A stretch of DNA of 64,000 nt, from positions 1,881,001 to 1,945,000 of the forward strand of contig NZ_CP121634.1 in the NCBI RefSeq assembly GCF_029714945.1. The letters run 5' to 3'. The notes below the pieces were generated by a model. It saw only the letters and a program-made list of their open reading frames with translations. It was not told the DNA's origin and made no database searches. Origin of the DNA: Bradyrhizobium sp. CIAT3101 (GTDB lineage: Bacteria; Pseudomonadota; Alphaproteobacteria; Rhizobiales; Xanthobacteraceae). Below, piece by piece: positions 42,720 through 53,418 of the stretch. Within the stretch, counting starts at the first letter, position 1; the number at the start of each line of letters is the position of its first letter. Made by a program: the position numbers and the translations under genes.

Positions 42720-43448
42720 ATGAAGTCAGGAGCCGAGCCGCGCGCGCCGCTCGAAATTCGAGGGGCAGGGTTGTTCGACCGGCTCGATTATCGGCTCGTC
42801 GAAACCCCCGAGGACCGTGATGCGGTCTACGCGATGCGCTACCGGGCCTACCTGCACGGCGGACTGATCTCGCCGAACGCGTCTCAGCGGATCGTCGACA
42901 CTTACGACGATGCCCCCAACGCCTGGATCTTCGGAATCTATCTCGACGGAGAACTCTGCAGCTCGCTCCGCCTGCACGTCCTGACGTCGGAATGGCGGAT
43001 GTCCTACACCACGGAATTGTTCGGCGATGTTCTCAACTCTCGCCTGGACCGAGGCGAGGTTTTCGTCGATCCCGCGCGTTTTGCTGCGGATCCGGACAAG
43101 AGCCAGCGGTTTCACGAGCTCCCTTATCTGACGCTGCGGCTGGCCTATCTGGCCTGTGATCATTTCAATGCCGATCTCGGACTTGCGATGGTGCGTACGG
43201 ACCACCAGGCGTTTTATCGCCGGATCTTCCTGCATGAGACCCTCACGGAGCCGCGTCCGTTCCCGGGCTGGCATTCGCGGAAAGTGGTTCTCATGGCCTC
43301 CGATTTCGCCAAGCTTCGGGAGCGGGTCTTGACCCGCTTTCCCATCATGCGCTCGAGCGCCTTCGAGCGAAGGATGCTGTTCGATCGTGCCGGCCAGACC
43401 CAGGCCGTGTCCCGGCCGGTGCTCGTCCCGGCTAGCACCGTGGCCTGA
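42720..43448 (+). CDS. FeeM-like acyltransferase (putative N-acyl amino acid synthase)
   Basis: A 242-residue protein of the GNAT-fold group containing FeeM and autoinducer synthases. Typical parts are YRLVETPEDRDAVYAMRYRAYLHGGLISPNASQRIVDTYDDAPNAWIFGIYLDGELCSSLRLH (acyl-carrier-protein-facing helices and central strand) and EVFVDPARFAADP. Such enzymes join an acyl chain to an amino acid or homoserine lactone-like acceptor. The product is unknown; autoinducer synthase activity cannot be excluded. ATG 42720 follows GGGGCGGGAG. A CtrA box lies upstream, and pal is the next gene. Confidence 0.7.
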   Translation: MKSGAEPRAPLEIRGAGLFDRLDYRLVETPEDRDAVYAMRYRAYLHGGLISPNASQRIVDTYDDAPNAWIFGIYLDGELCSSLRLHVLTSEWRMSYTTELFGDVLNSRLDRGEVFVDPARFAADPDKSQRFHELPYLTLRLAYLACDHFNADLGLAMVRTDHQAFYRRIFLHETLTEPRPFPGWHSRKVVLMASDFAKLRERVLTRFPIMRSSAFERRMLFDRAGQTQAVSRPVLVPASTVA

Positions 43449-43705
43449 TCGGCCAACGCCGGTTCCCGCAAGAGTCTCCGTAAAGGCCCAAAATTCCGGC
43501 AGACTCAGCGTTTTTGCCGGCTAAGGCGGCTTGCCTTCACCCTCGCGCCACATTTACAACCCATTAACCATAGTGGGTGCTTTTCGCTGGTTGGGGGCAT
43601 TTGACCGGCTGAGGCAAGGTTCCGTCAAGGTTGACGGAACGTTCGCTTAACCAACCCCCTGTAGACCGGACAGCAGTGGACGAACGTGAGCGTGGAGGCT
43701 CCGGA

Positions 43706-44194
43706 ATGATGAATCCTATGCGTATCCTCCAGGGATTGAAGCTGGCCGCGGTGGTTGCCATCGCACTGTCGATGGGCGCCTGCGCGAAGCAGAACGCGGG
43801 CCTGGATGCGAACGCGAGCGCGGCGACGCCGGGCAGCCAGCAGGACTTCGTGGTGAACGTGGGCGACCGCGTGTTCTTCGAGAGCGACCAGACCGATCTG
43901 ACCCCGCAGGCGATCGTGACCCTGGAGAAGCAGGCGCAGTGGCTGCAGACCTATCCGCGCTACTCCTTCACCATCGAAGGTCACGCGGACGAACGCGGCA
44001 CCCGCGAATACAACATCGCACTCGGCGCCCGCCGCGCCCAGTCGGTGCGCTCGTTCCTCGCCTCGCGCGGCATCGATGCGAACCGCATGCGCACCATCTC
44101 CTACGGCAAGGAGCGCCCGGTGGCCGTGTGTAACGACATCTCCTGCTGGTCGCAGAACCGTCGCGCTGTGACCGTGCTGAACGCGAGCTCCTGA
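43706..44194 (+). CDS. pal: Peptidoglycan-associated lipoprotein Pal
   Basis: A 162-residue outer-membrane lipoprotein. The signal ends in the lipobox LSMGAC, so the mature protein begins at the Cys. The OmpA-like domain (VGDRVFFESDQTDLTPQAIVTLEKQAQWLQTYPRYSFTIEGHADERGTREYNIALGARRAQSVRSFL) carries the Asp and Arg that hold diaminopimelate of peptidoglycan. GGAGG stands 7 bp before ATG 43706; ATG 43709 is also possible. A terminator follows, separating it from cpoB. Confidence 0.95.
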   Translation: MMNPMRILQGLKLAAVVAIALSMGACAKQNAGLDANASAATPGSQQDFVVNVGDRVFFESDQTDLTPQAIVTLEKQAQWLQTYPRYSFTIEGHADERGTREYNIALGARRAQSVRSFLASRGIDANRMRTISYGKERPVAVCNDISCWSQNRRAVTVLNASS

Positions 44195-44234
44195 CGTTCA
44201 GTCAGCCGCCGTTCATCTTCAGAAACCGATTATG

Positions 44235-44264
44235 CCGGCGCCCTCTCGGGCGCCGGTTTCGTTT
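44235..44264 (+). terminator. Rho-independent terminator after pal
   Basis: CCGGCGCCC (44235-44243) pairs perfectly with GGGCGCCGG (44248-44256) around a 4-base loop and is followed by TTTCGTTT. It lies 40 bp past the pal stop. Confidence 0.8.
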
Positions 44265-44378
44265 CAGCGATCTGTGACAGAAACCCCGTGGTGCCAGTCA
44301 CATTTTTGGCGTACTGCCTTTCAAAGTGTGGCGCGTCGCATGTTCCGTCGCAGATTTCGTTTTCGTCGTCAGGGCAAG

Positions 44379-45416
44379 ATGTCATCCAAATTCAAGGCAA
44401 TTACCGGCACCGTGGCGTTCGCCGCGCTGCTCTCTTTGTGCGCGCCCGCCTTCGCCCAGTCGGACGACGGCGATCCCGAGATGCGGATCGAACGGCTGGA
44501 AAACCAGCTGCGCCAGCTCACCGGCCAGAACGAGGAGCTGCAATATCGCAACCGTCAGCTCGAGGATCGGCTGCGGGCGCTCGAGGGTGGCGCGCCCGGA
44601 CAGCCGGCACAGCCAAACGCCGCGGCCGTGCCGCCGGCCCAGGTTGCGCCGCCCTATCGCCAGCAGCCTCCGCAGCAGCAACAGGCTGCGCAGCCGGGTT
44701 ACGAGCAGCCGCAGATCGCTGCTCCCGCGCCGATCGTTCAGGAGCAGCCGGGCCCCGGCGCGCCCGGCACGCGCCGCCGTGGTGATGCGTTCGACCCGAG
44801 CCAGACGCCGAATGCGCCCGGCGCGCCGCGCGCGCTCGGCGGCGGCCAGCAGCCGATGCCGGCTCAGGGCGGCGCGCCCGGTGGCCGTGCTGCCGGCGAG
44901 CCGCTCGACCTCAACAACACTGGCGGCCACTATCCGCAGGCCGCGGCACCGGCCCAGCAGGGCTATCCGCCGGCGCAGCAGGGCTCTCCCGCGCAGACCG
45001 GTGGTCCGGCTCTCGCGACGCTGCCGCCCTCGGCGACGCCGCGCGACGAGTTCGATCTCGGCATCGGCTACATGCAGCGCAAGGACTATGCGCTCGCCGA
45101 GCAGACCATGAAGAATTTCACGGCGAAATATCCGAGCGACCCGCTGCTCGGCGATGCGCAATACTGGCTCGGCGAAAGCTATTTCCAGCGCCAGCAATAT
45201 CGCGACTCGGCCGAGGCCTTCCTCGCCGTCACAACCAAATACGACAAATCGGCCAAGGCGCCGGATGCGTTGCTGCGGCTCGGTCAGTCCCTCGCGGCGC
45301 TGAAGGAGAAGGAAGCCGCCTGCGCCGCCTTCGGCGAGGTCGGCCGCAAATATCCGCGTGCCTCCGCCGGCGTCAAAGCGGCGGTGGACCGCGAGCAGAA
45401 GCGGGTGAAGTGCTGA
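44379..45416 (+). CDS. cpoB: Tol-Pal accessory protein CpoB (YbgF)
   Basis: A 345-residue periplasmic protein. Signal MSSKFKAITGTVAFAALLSLCAPAFAQ, then a coiled coil (MRIERLENQLRQLTGQNEELQYRNRQLEDRLRALEGG). A very long Pro/Gln/Gly-rich linker (about residues 70-215) precedes TPR units (DEFDLGIGYMQRKDYALAEQTMKNFTAKYPSDPLLGDAQYWLGESYFQRQQYRDSAEAFL). It coordinates peptidoglycan synthesis with Tol-driven constriction. ATG 44379 gives a proper signal; ATG 44340 would add a strongly basic 13-residue leader. Confidence 0.9.
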   Translation: MSSKFKAITGTVAFAALLSLCAPAFAQSDDGDPEMRIERLENQLRQLTGQNEELQYRNRQLEDRLRALEGGAPGQPAQPNAAAVPPAQVAPPYRQQPPQQQQAAQPGYEQPQIAAPAPIVQEQPGPGAPGTRRRGDAFDPSQTPNAPGAPRALGGGQQPMPAQGGAPGGRAAGEPLDLNNTGGHYPQAAAPAQQGYPPAQQGSPAQTGGPALATLPPSATPRDEFDLGIGYMQRKDYALAEQTMKNFTAKYPSDPLLGDAQYWLGESYFQRQQYRDSAEAFLAVTTKYDKSAKAPDALLRLGQSLAALKEKEAACAAFGEVGRKYPRASAGVKAAVDREQKRVKC

Positions 45417-45470
45417 TCTGCCGCGTTTGAACCTGACAACCCCGATGGCGCTGCGCTAAATTGCAGCGTC

Positions 45471-46556
45471 ATGTCCGACGACGACAATTCTCCGATTTCG
45501 GCACGCGAAGCGAAGCAGCTCTTCGCCGAGCTCAAGAGCGCGCCCGCGCTGGTGCTCGCGGTCTCCGGCGGGCCCGACTCGGTCGCGCTGATGTGGCTCG
45601 CGGCGCGCTGGCGGCGCAGCCTGGCGCGCGGCCCGGAGCTCATCGTCGTCACCGTCGATCATGGCCTGCGGCCGGAGGCGGCACGCGAGGCGCGTGAGGT
45701 CAAGCGGCTCGCCACTGAACTCGGCTTGACACACCGGACCCTGCGCTGGCGCGGTGCAAAGCCGGCAACGGGATTGCCGGCCGCCGCGCGCGAAGCCCGC
45801 TATCGCCTGCTTGCGCAGGCCGCGCGCGCAGCCGGTGCGAGCCACGTGCTGACCGCGCATACCCGCGACGACCAGGCCGAGACCCTGTTGATGCGGCTGC
45901 TCCGCGGCAGCGGCATCGCAGGTCTGTCGGCGATGGCGCGACACGCGACGCGCGATGGCCTGGTGCTGGCGCGCCCGCTGCTCGATGTGCCGAAGTCGCA
46001 GCTCATCGCGACGCTGAAGCGGGCTGGAATCGGTTTCGCCGACGATCCCACCAACCGCGATGCGGCCTTCACGCGGCCCAGGCTTCGCGCGCTGCTGCCG
46101 CAGCTCGCAGCCGAGGGTGGCGATGCCCGCACGCTGGTTCGTCTTTCGGCGCGGCTCGCCCGGGCCAACGTGGCGGTCGAGGTGCTGACCGACGGCGCCG
46201 AGCGCTTCCTCCGTTTGCGGGATCGCGGCGATGCGCCGCAGCCGGACGTGCGCAGTTTCGAGGCCGCAGCCTTCGCCACCCTGCCCGAGGAAGTCCGGCT
46301 GCGGCTGCTGCTGCGGGCCATCGACGCGGTCGGGCACGAGGGGCCGGCGGAACTCGGCAAGGTCGAGACCCTGCTGGCTGCGATCGATCAGGCCATGCGC
46401 GACCAGGACATCTCCGCCCGCTCCCGTGCGCCCGCAAATAGCCGTGCCATCCTGAAGCAGACCCTGGCGGGAGCCTTGATCAGCCTTGCCGGGGGGCGTA
46501 TCCACATCGCGCCCGCGCCGGCCCGGCGGTCCAGGAATGGTCCCAAAGGCGGATGA
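45471..46556 (+). CDS. tilS: tRNA(Ile)-lysidine synthetase TilS
   Basis: A 361-residue TilS. The PP-loop SGGPDS is at residues 32-37; the tRNA-contacting segments DHGLRPEAAREAREV, LTAHTRDDQAETLLMRLLRGSGIAGLSAM and RPLLDVPKSQLIATLKRAGIGFADDPTNRDAAFTR follow. It attaches lysine to the anticodon C34 of tRNA-Ile so that AUA is read as isoleucine, an essential task. It lacks the full-length C-terminal extension of E. coli TilS, as usual in this group. It is 54 bp after cpoB. Confidence 0.95.
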   Translation: MSDDDNSPISAREAKQLFAELKSAPALVLAVSGGPDSVALMWLAARWRRSLARGPELIVVTVDHGLRPEAAREAREVKRLATELGLTHRTLRWRGAKPATGLPAAAREARYRLLAQAARAAGASHVLTAHTRDDQAETLLMRLLRGSGIAGLSAMARHATRDGLVLARPLLDVPKSQLIATLKRAGIGFADDPTNRDAAFTRPRLRALLPQLAAEGGDARTLVRLSARLARANVAVEVLTDGAERFLRLRDRGDAPQPDVRSFEAAAFATLPEEVRLRLLLRAIDAVGHEGPAELGKVETLLAAIDQAMRDQDISARSRAPANSRAILKQTLAGALISLAGGRIHIAPAPARRSRNGPKGG

Positions 46557-46691
46557 GGGCGGACCATGACACCGGCCGTTTCGGCAACGCGCCGTCAGGA
46601 CACCTTAACCAGGCAGGAAAAACGCCCGCTTTGATGCCATTATTTCAGCGGGAATCGCTCTAAGATGGGATAAATAGTCCCATCTCGTTCC

Positions 46692-46721
46692 CTTGGCAGC
46701 GACCGGGGCGGCACCTAAATT
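46692..46721 (+). promoter_or_regulatory. Candidate ftsH promoter
   Basis: TTGGCA (46693-46698), a 17-bp spacer and TAAATT (46716-46721) form a sigma-70-like promoter 90 bp before ftsH. The overlapping CTTG...CCTAAAT also resembles the heat-shock sigma pattern of alphaproteobacteria, which would fit ftsH regulation. Confidence 0.4.
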
Positions 46722-46810
46722 GTATGCGTCTAACGATGAGGATTCCTTGGGGATTTCCTCGTAAAGCCCAAGGATGAGGCCGCGATCCGCGCGACCACGA
46801 AGGAAGATCG

Positions 46811-48733
<1,923 letters not shown>

Positions 48734-48758
48734 CGGCAAACGGCATATCGAATTGAAA

Positions 48759-48784
48759 AACGCGGCGGCAACGCCGCGTTTTTT
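48759..48784 (+). terminator. Rho-independent terminator after ftsH
   Basis: AACGCGGCG (48759-48767) pairs with CGCCGCGTT (48772-48780) around a GCAA loop, followed by TTTT. It lies 26 bp after the ftsH stop. Confidence 0.88.
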
Positions 48785-48838
48785 GTTGGCTCGGGATGGC
48801 GATGCGGACGCAGTTGCACTCGCAACAACGGCAGCCTC

Positions 48839-48931
48839 GTAGGGTGGGCAAAGGCGCGTAGGGCCGTGCCCACGATCTCTTTGCAGTCATGACGGAAGCG
48901 GTGGGCACGCTTGCGCTTTGCCCACCCTACG
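48839..48931. repeat. Palindromic intergenic repeat (GTAGGGTGGGCAAAG family), copy 2
   Basis: GTAGGGTGGGCAAAGGCGCG and its complement CGCTTTGCCCACCCTACG enclose inner GCCGTGCCCAC/GTGGGCACGC arms. It is the same family as 24489-24580 and lies between convergent ftsH and hydrolase genes. Confidence 0.7.
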
Positions 48932-48936
48932 GCATC

Positions 48937-49791
48937 TCACTTTGCCGCTGCTCCGCTGCGCCCCAGAAACCGCATCACATCATCCGTGAACTGCCCGGGA
49001 TCCTGCAGGAACGAGAAGTGACTGACCTCCGGCTGGATCAGCAGGCCAGCGCCGGGAATATTCGCCGCCATGAATTCGGTGTTCTCGCGCTTGATCGCCT
49101 CGTCGTGATCGCCGTCGACGATCCAGGTCGGCACCTTGACGCCTGCGAGATCGGAGGCCGTCCATTTCGGCTGGCTCTCCCACATCTTGGTAATCTCCGC
49201 GACGAAGCTCTTGTACTCGGTCGGCGTCGGCGAGAGGCGCTGGTACTCCTCGCCCGCCCGCGCGATGTAGGCGTTGAAGACGTCGCTCGACGCAATATCG
49301 GCAACGCCCGACGGATCCGAATTCGCTGCGAACGCAAACAGCCTGCTCACCCGCTCCGGGTGCTTCATCGCGATGTCGAGGCCGATGATCGCGCCGTCGC
49401 TCCAGCCGACGATCGCGGCCTTCCTGATCCCGAGATGATCGAGCAGGGCGACCACGTCCGAGGCCATCAGGTCGTAGCCATACGGTTCCTGATTTCGGTG
49501 GCTGCGCCCATGTCCACGACTGTCCATGACGATGACCTGATAATGCCGCTGCAGCGCGCGGACCTGGTGGCCCCAGTAATTGGCATTGGCGAGGCCGCCA
49601 TGCAGCAGGAGGACCGGCTCGCCGCGGCCGAAACTTGCGTACCAGATCTTGATGCCGTTGACGGGCGCGAAGCCGCTTTGCGTTGCCTTGGGCAAGGTCG
49701 GCGTCGGCGGCAGGTTCAGCCATCGCGGTGCTGCATGTGCCGTGCCGAGCGACATCGTGATGAGGAGTGCGGCGAAGAGATTGCGAAACAT
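48937..49791 (-). CDS. Exported alpha/beta hydrolase
   Basis: A 284-residue alpha/beta hydrolase with a signal peptide (MFRNLFAALLITMSLGTAHA). The oxyanion-hole segment LLLHGGLANANYWG is at 61-74, the nucleophile is S131 in GWSDG, and the catalytic His is in EVSHFSFLQDP near the end. The lid region contains ARAGEEYQRLSPTPTEYKSF. An esterase or peptidase-like activity in the periplasm is likely; the substrate is unknown. It is divergent from the next solute-binding protein gene, and AGGAAGACGCG gives its ribosome site. Confidence 0.85.
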   Translation of the reverse strand: MFRNLFAALLITMSLGTAHAAPRWLNLPPTPTLPKATQSGFAPVNGIKIWYASFGRGEPVLLLHGGLANANYWGHQVRALQRHYQVIVMDSRGHGRSHRNQEPYGYDLMASDVVALLDHLGIRKAAIVGWSDGAIIGLDIAMKHPERVSRLFAFAANSDPSGVADIASSDVFNAYIARAGEEYQRLSPTPTEYKSFVAEITKMWESQPKWTASDLAGVKVPTWIVDGDHDEAIKRENTEFMAANIPGAGLLIQPEVSHFSFLQDPGQFTDDVMRFLGRSGAAAK

Positions 49792-49950
49792 GACGCGTCT
49801 TCCTGCTGGGCGACCTGGCGCTGCGCTTCGCCCGCCTTACGGCTGCGGTGATCGTCGCCCGATAATGATTGGAGTTGGCCGCGATGTCATGGCATGCTCC
49901 CTTCAAATAAAGGTGCGGCGCGATCGCACCGGCAAATGGGAGGGGAGCCG

Positions 49951-51153
49951 ATGCGCTTGACGGCGGCATTGGGCGCGTTGTGCGCCGTTTCATTTGTAAC
50001 ATTCAGCGCCGCCATCGCCGCCGAGATGCGCGGCATCACCGCCACCGAGATCAGGATCGGCCAGACCATGCCCTATAGCGGGCCGGTCTCCGCTTTCGGC
50101 GCGCTCGGCAAGGGCGAGGTCGGCTATTTCAAGATGCTCAACGACAAGGGCGGCATCAACGGCCGCAAGGTCAATCTGATCTCGCTCGACGACAGTTACG
50201 CGCCGCCGAAATCGGTCGAGCAAACGCGACGGCTGGTGGAGAGCGACGAGGTCGCGCTGATCTTCTCCTCGATCGGCACCGCGCATAACACGGCGATCGC
50301 GAAATATCTCCAGAGCAAGAACGTGCCGCAGCTCTTCATCGGCTCCGGCGCCTCCAAATTCGCCGACATCGCGCAATATCCGCAGGCGACGATGGGCGTG
50401 CAGGCGCCGTTCCGCTATGAGGCGCGGCTCTATGCTCGGTATGCGCTCGCCAGGAATCCGAACGCGAAATTCGCCGTGATCTCGCAGAACGACGATTACG
50501 GCCGCGACTATCTCGCGGGCCTCAAGGACGTGCTGGCCGAGAAATACGATGCCGTGGTCACCAATGCCACCTACGAGATCCAGGACCCGACCATCGATTC
50601 CCAGATCGTGAAATTGAAGGCCTCGGGCGCCGACGTGTTCGTGATCGCGGCGACACCGAAATTCGCAGCGCAGGCGATCCGAAAATCCTTCGAGATCGGC
50701 TGGCGGCCGATGACCTTCCTGTCCAACGTCGCGGTGTGGATCTCGACCGTGATGGAGCCCGCCGGCGTGGAAGCCGGCACCGGCATTCTCTCCACCGCTT
50801 ATGTGAAGGACCCCGACGATCCCGCCTGGAAGGACGATCCCGGCGTGAAGGCCTGGCGCGAGTTCATGACGAAATATGTGCCGGAGGCCGACCAGCACGA
50901 CACCAATTACGTCAACTCCTACAACAGCGCGATGGCGCTGGAGGCGGTGCTGAAGGCCTGCGGCAACGATCTATCGACCGAGAACATCCTGAAGCAGGCC
51001 TACGCGATCCACGATCTCGAACTGCCGATGCTGCTGCCCGGCATCAGGATCAACACCAGCGCGACCGACCACGTCCCCGTCGACCAGATGCAGTTCATGC
51101 GCTTCAACGGCAAGACCTGGGAGCGATTTGGCGAGCTGCAGACGGGAAATTGA
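49951..51153 (+). CDS. ABC transporter substrate-binding protein (branched-chain amino acid type)
   Basis: A 400-residue periplasmic protein of the LivJ/HAAT family. Signal MRLTAALGALCAVSFVTFSAAIAAE, then ITATEIRIGQTMPYSGPVSAFGALGKGEVGYFKMLNDKGGINGRKVNLISLDDSYAPPKSVEQTRRLVESDEVALIF, the classic two-lobed fold. GGGAGGGGAGCCG precedes ATG 49951. No permease or ATPase genes are near, so the ligand (amino acid, amide or aromatic acid) cannot be told and its transporter is elsewhere. Confidence 0.92.
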   Translation: MRLTAALGALCAVSFVTFSAAIAAEMRGITATEIRIGQTMPYSGPVSAFGALGKGEVGYFKMLNDKGGINGRKVNLISLDDSYAPPKSVEQTRRLVESDEVALIFSSIGTAHNTAIAKYLQSKNVPQLFIGSGASKFADIAQYPQATMGVQAPFRYEARLYARYALARNPNAKFAVISQNDDYGRDYLAGLKDVLAEKYDAVVTNATYEIQDPTIDSQIVKLKASGADVFVIAATPKFAAQAIRKSFEIGWRPMTFLSNVAVWISTVMEPAGVEAGTGILSTAYVKDPDDPAWKDDPGVKAWREFMTKYVPEADQHDTNYVNSYNSAMALEAVLKACGNDLSTENILKQAYAIHDLELPMLLPGIRINTSATDHVPVDQMQFMRFNGKTWERFGELQTGN

Positions 51154-51314
51154 GGGCGCCGCTTTTGCTGTTGTAGCCCGGATTTCGCTCCGCGCCATCC
51201 GGCCCTGGCCCGCCAGATCACGAAGAGGGCATCGCGGCGGGGCCAAAATGCCTCTTGTTGACCATGATTTCGGGCGTACATTCGCCCATTCTGGGCAATG
51301 GCAGGGCAGTTGCA

Positions 51315-51455
51315 ATGGCGGCTCAGTCTCACAAGACCGCAGAAGAGCAGTATGAGGAGCAGGTTCGCATCCTCATCCGCATCGTCTCAGCCTCCACTTT
51401 GGGGCTTCTCGCTTTCGCTGTGGGCCTGCTGATCGGGACCTTTCTGTTTTCGTAA
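51315..51455 (+). CDS. Small membrane protein (46 residues)
   Basis: MAAQSHKTAEEQYEEQVRILIRIV and then a single membrane helix (ASTLGLLAFAVGLLIGTFLFS) running to the C terminus, so it is a tail-anchored mini-protein with an acidic, helical cytoplasmic head. GCAGGGCAG lies about 8 bp before ATG 51315. Function unknown. Confidence 0.55.
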   Translation: MAAQSHKTAEEQYEEQVRILIRIVSASTLGLLAFAVGLLIGTFLFS

Positions 51456-51520
51456 TCGAAGACGAATGGCATCAACAACGCTCGGCATGGATCCTATCCG
51501 CGGTGACCTGGCCCATCGCC

Positions 51521-51850
51521 TCAGGAGGCGAGACGAAGCCAGACGTCCTTGCTCGCCAGCGTGCCGTCCGGCGTGGCGATCTCCAGGTCCACGACATGCA
51601 GGGAGCCGGGCTGGTCGCCGTAGATATATTTCAGGTGCCATATCAGCCCCAGCTCGGGCGTGATGACGAAGTCATCCAATCCATCGGTGATCGCCCGAAC
51701 GGCCTCACGGTGCGTCAGCGGCGCCGAAAACATCGCGTCGATCAGATTGGCCAGGCTCATGCCTTCGACCAGCATCATTCGGGCGATGTCGTCACCGTGG
51801 ACGTGACGGAGCGCTGATATGATGACAGCGATGGCGTCCGGGTTCTTCAT
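51521..51850 (-). CDS. Hypothetical cytoplasmic protein
   Basis: A 109-residue protein not recognised: MKNPDAIAVIISALRHVHGDDIARMMLVEGMSLANLIDAMFSAPLTHREAVRAITDGLDDFVITPELGLIWHLKYIYGDQPGSLHVVDLEIATPDGTLASKDVWLRLAS. The first part looks helical and the end looks like beta strands; there is no signal or membrane helix. ATG 51850 is chosen; 16 upstream in-frame codons from 51898 are possible. Confidence 0.6.
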   Translation of the reverse strand: MKNPDAIAVIISALRHVHGDDIARMMLVEGMSLANLIDAMFSAPLTHREAVRAITDGLDDFVITPELGLIWHLKYIYGDQPGSLHVVDLEIATPDGTLASKDVWLRLAS

Positions 51851-51945
51851 GACACGGTCTACTTCGAGGCCCTTTTCACCGCCCCGATCCGGCTGCATTG
51901 AACTGCGTCAGGAACGAAGAGACAAGACTGCTTGGCAGGCCGTTC

Positions 51946-53418
51946 TCACTTCAGCGGCGCGGTGTCCTGATCATCCCGCACATGGACCACCGCGATCTTG
52001 TCCGCATAGGCCCGCTTCCAGCCCTTGATGTGATCCAGCATCTGGGCCGCCGGTGAATCCGGCGTCAGCAGCGTCGCGTCGATTCTGTTGTCGTCGAGCA
52101 TGCGCAGGAGGCCGGTGACGTCGCGCCCGTCTTCGGCGGCAAAATAGTCCATCAGGAATTTTTCGCCGTAGAGCTCCGATCGTCCGTCGACGAAAGGCCT
52201 GAGGTCGCGGACGATCAGGTAGCCGCCAAAACCATACGAGTTGAAGACGCGCGCGGCCTTGCGATCGATCAGCACATCGACGGCCGCGACCGGCGTCTGT
52301 GCCGTGGAGAATTCGAAGGTGTGACGGCCTGCAAAGGTCGCGGTTATGCTTGCGGTCGCGAGCACGATGGCCACCGCGGCCAGCGCCGCCGGGGCGCCGG
52401 GGGCCATCCGCAGGCTGCGCGGTGCATCAGGGATAGCCCTGAACCAGCCGCCGAGTGGCTGCGCCAGCACCAGGGGCACCAGCACGCCAAAGGTCTCGAT
52501 GCTGCGGACATGCGCCAGCGCCATCCAGGTGGTGCCGAGGATCAGCAGCACGCGCGGCGGCGACAGCGCCAGCCCGCGCGTGAGTGCGAGACCGAGCAGG
52601 CCGAGCAGCGCGCCCGCGAACGGGCTGAAGGTGCCAAAATCGGCCGGGCGCCATTCGGCGATGACGGAGAAGGACTTTCCGAGGCTGAGAATGCGCGCTG
52701 CACCGAGCAGCGTGTCCAGGCCATAGGGCGTGCAGCAACTCGCCGCCAGCGCGCCGAACCCGAACGCGGCCCACCACATTGCGAGCGCCAGCCGGCGCGA
52801 CGGCGCCGCGCGCCAGAGCGCTTCGAGCCCGATTGCGCCGGTCAAGGCGAGGCCGAGTACGAAGCCGCCGTGAAGATTAGCCCATAGCATCATCAACGGC
52901 AGCAGCAGGAAGGATGGTGCGCGGCCGCGGTCGGCCGCGGCCATCAGGCCTCCGGCCCAGGCAACCATGACCGGCAACGCCAGCACGTGCGGGCGGGCCA
53001 GCAGATGCGGCGCGGCCAGCGTCATCGCCAGCAGGCAGAACACCAGCGCATAGGGCAGGTCGAGATGCCGTTGCAGGAAGGTCAGCAGCAATGCCATTGC
53101 CAGCGCGATCGCAGCCGCGGTCAGCACGACCGGCCCGGCCCATCCCCAATGGGCATAGGCCGTCGCGAACAGGACCTGCGACAGCCAGGAGGTCGAGAGC
53201 CAGACATCGCCCTGGTGCGTCAGCGAATAGAAGTCGGTCCAGGGGACGGCGCGATGATCGAGGATCCATTCGCCGACCTTGATCTGCCAGAGCGTGTCGG
53301 GATCGTGCAGCAGGCTGTCGCCGTTCAGCAGCAGCAGCAGGAAGGTCGCGGCCGCGACGCACAGCGGCGCCAGATTGCGCTGCGCGCGCGCGATCGGAAC
53401 GCTGGCCGCGATGGTCAT
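51946..53418 (-). CDS. Polytopic GT-C-like membrane protein, copy 2
   Basis: A 490-residue protein with about ten membrane helices. After helix 1 there is DPDTLWQIKVGEWILDHRAVPWTDFYS; an acidic residue in the first outer loop is the feature of GT-C polyprenyl-phosphate-sugar glycosyltransferases. The C-terminal ~130 residues form a soluble part (AARVFNSYGFGGYLIVRDLRPFVDGRSELYGEKFLMDYF and IDATLLTPDSPAAQMLDHIKGWKRAYADKIAVVHVRDD). It is a close paralogue of the next gene, which it overlaps by 4 bp. Sugar and acceptor unknown. Confidence 0.75.
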   Translation of the reverse strand: MTIAASVPIARAQRNLAPLCVAAATFLLLLLNGDSLLHDPDTLWQIKVGEWILDHRAVPWTDFYSLTHQGDVWLSTSWLSQVLFATAYAHWGWAGPVVLTAAAIALAMALLLTFLQRHLDLPYALVFCLLAMTLAAPHLLARPHVLALPVMVAWAGGLMAAADRGRAPSFLLLPLMMLWANLHGGFVLGLALTGAIGLEALWRAAPSRRLALAMWWAAFGFGALAASCCTPYGLDTLLGAARILSLGKSFSVIAEWRPADFGTFSPFAGALLGLLGLALTRGLALSPPRVLLILGTTWMALAHVRSIETFGVLVPLVLAQPLGGWFRAIPDAPRSLRMAPGAPAALAAVAIVLATASITATFAGRHTFEFSTAQTPVAAVDVLIDRKAARVFNSYGFGGYLIVRDLRPFVDGRSELYGEKFLMDYFAAEDGRDVTGLLRMLDDNRIDATLLTPDSPAAQMLDHIKGWKRAYADKIAVVHVRDDQDTAPLK

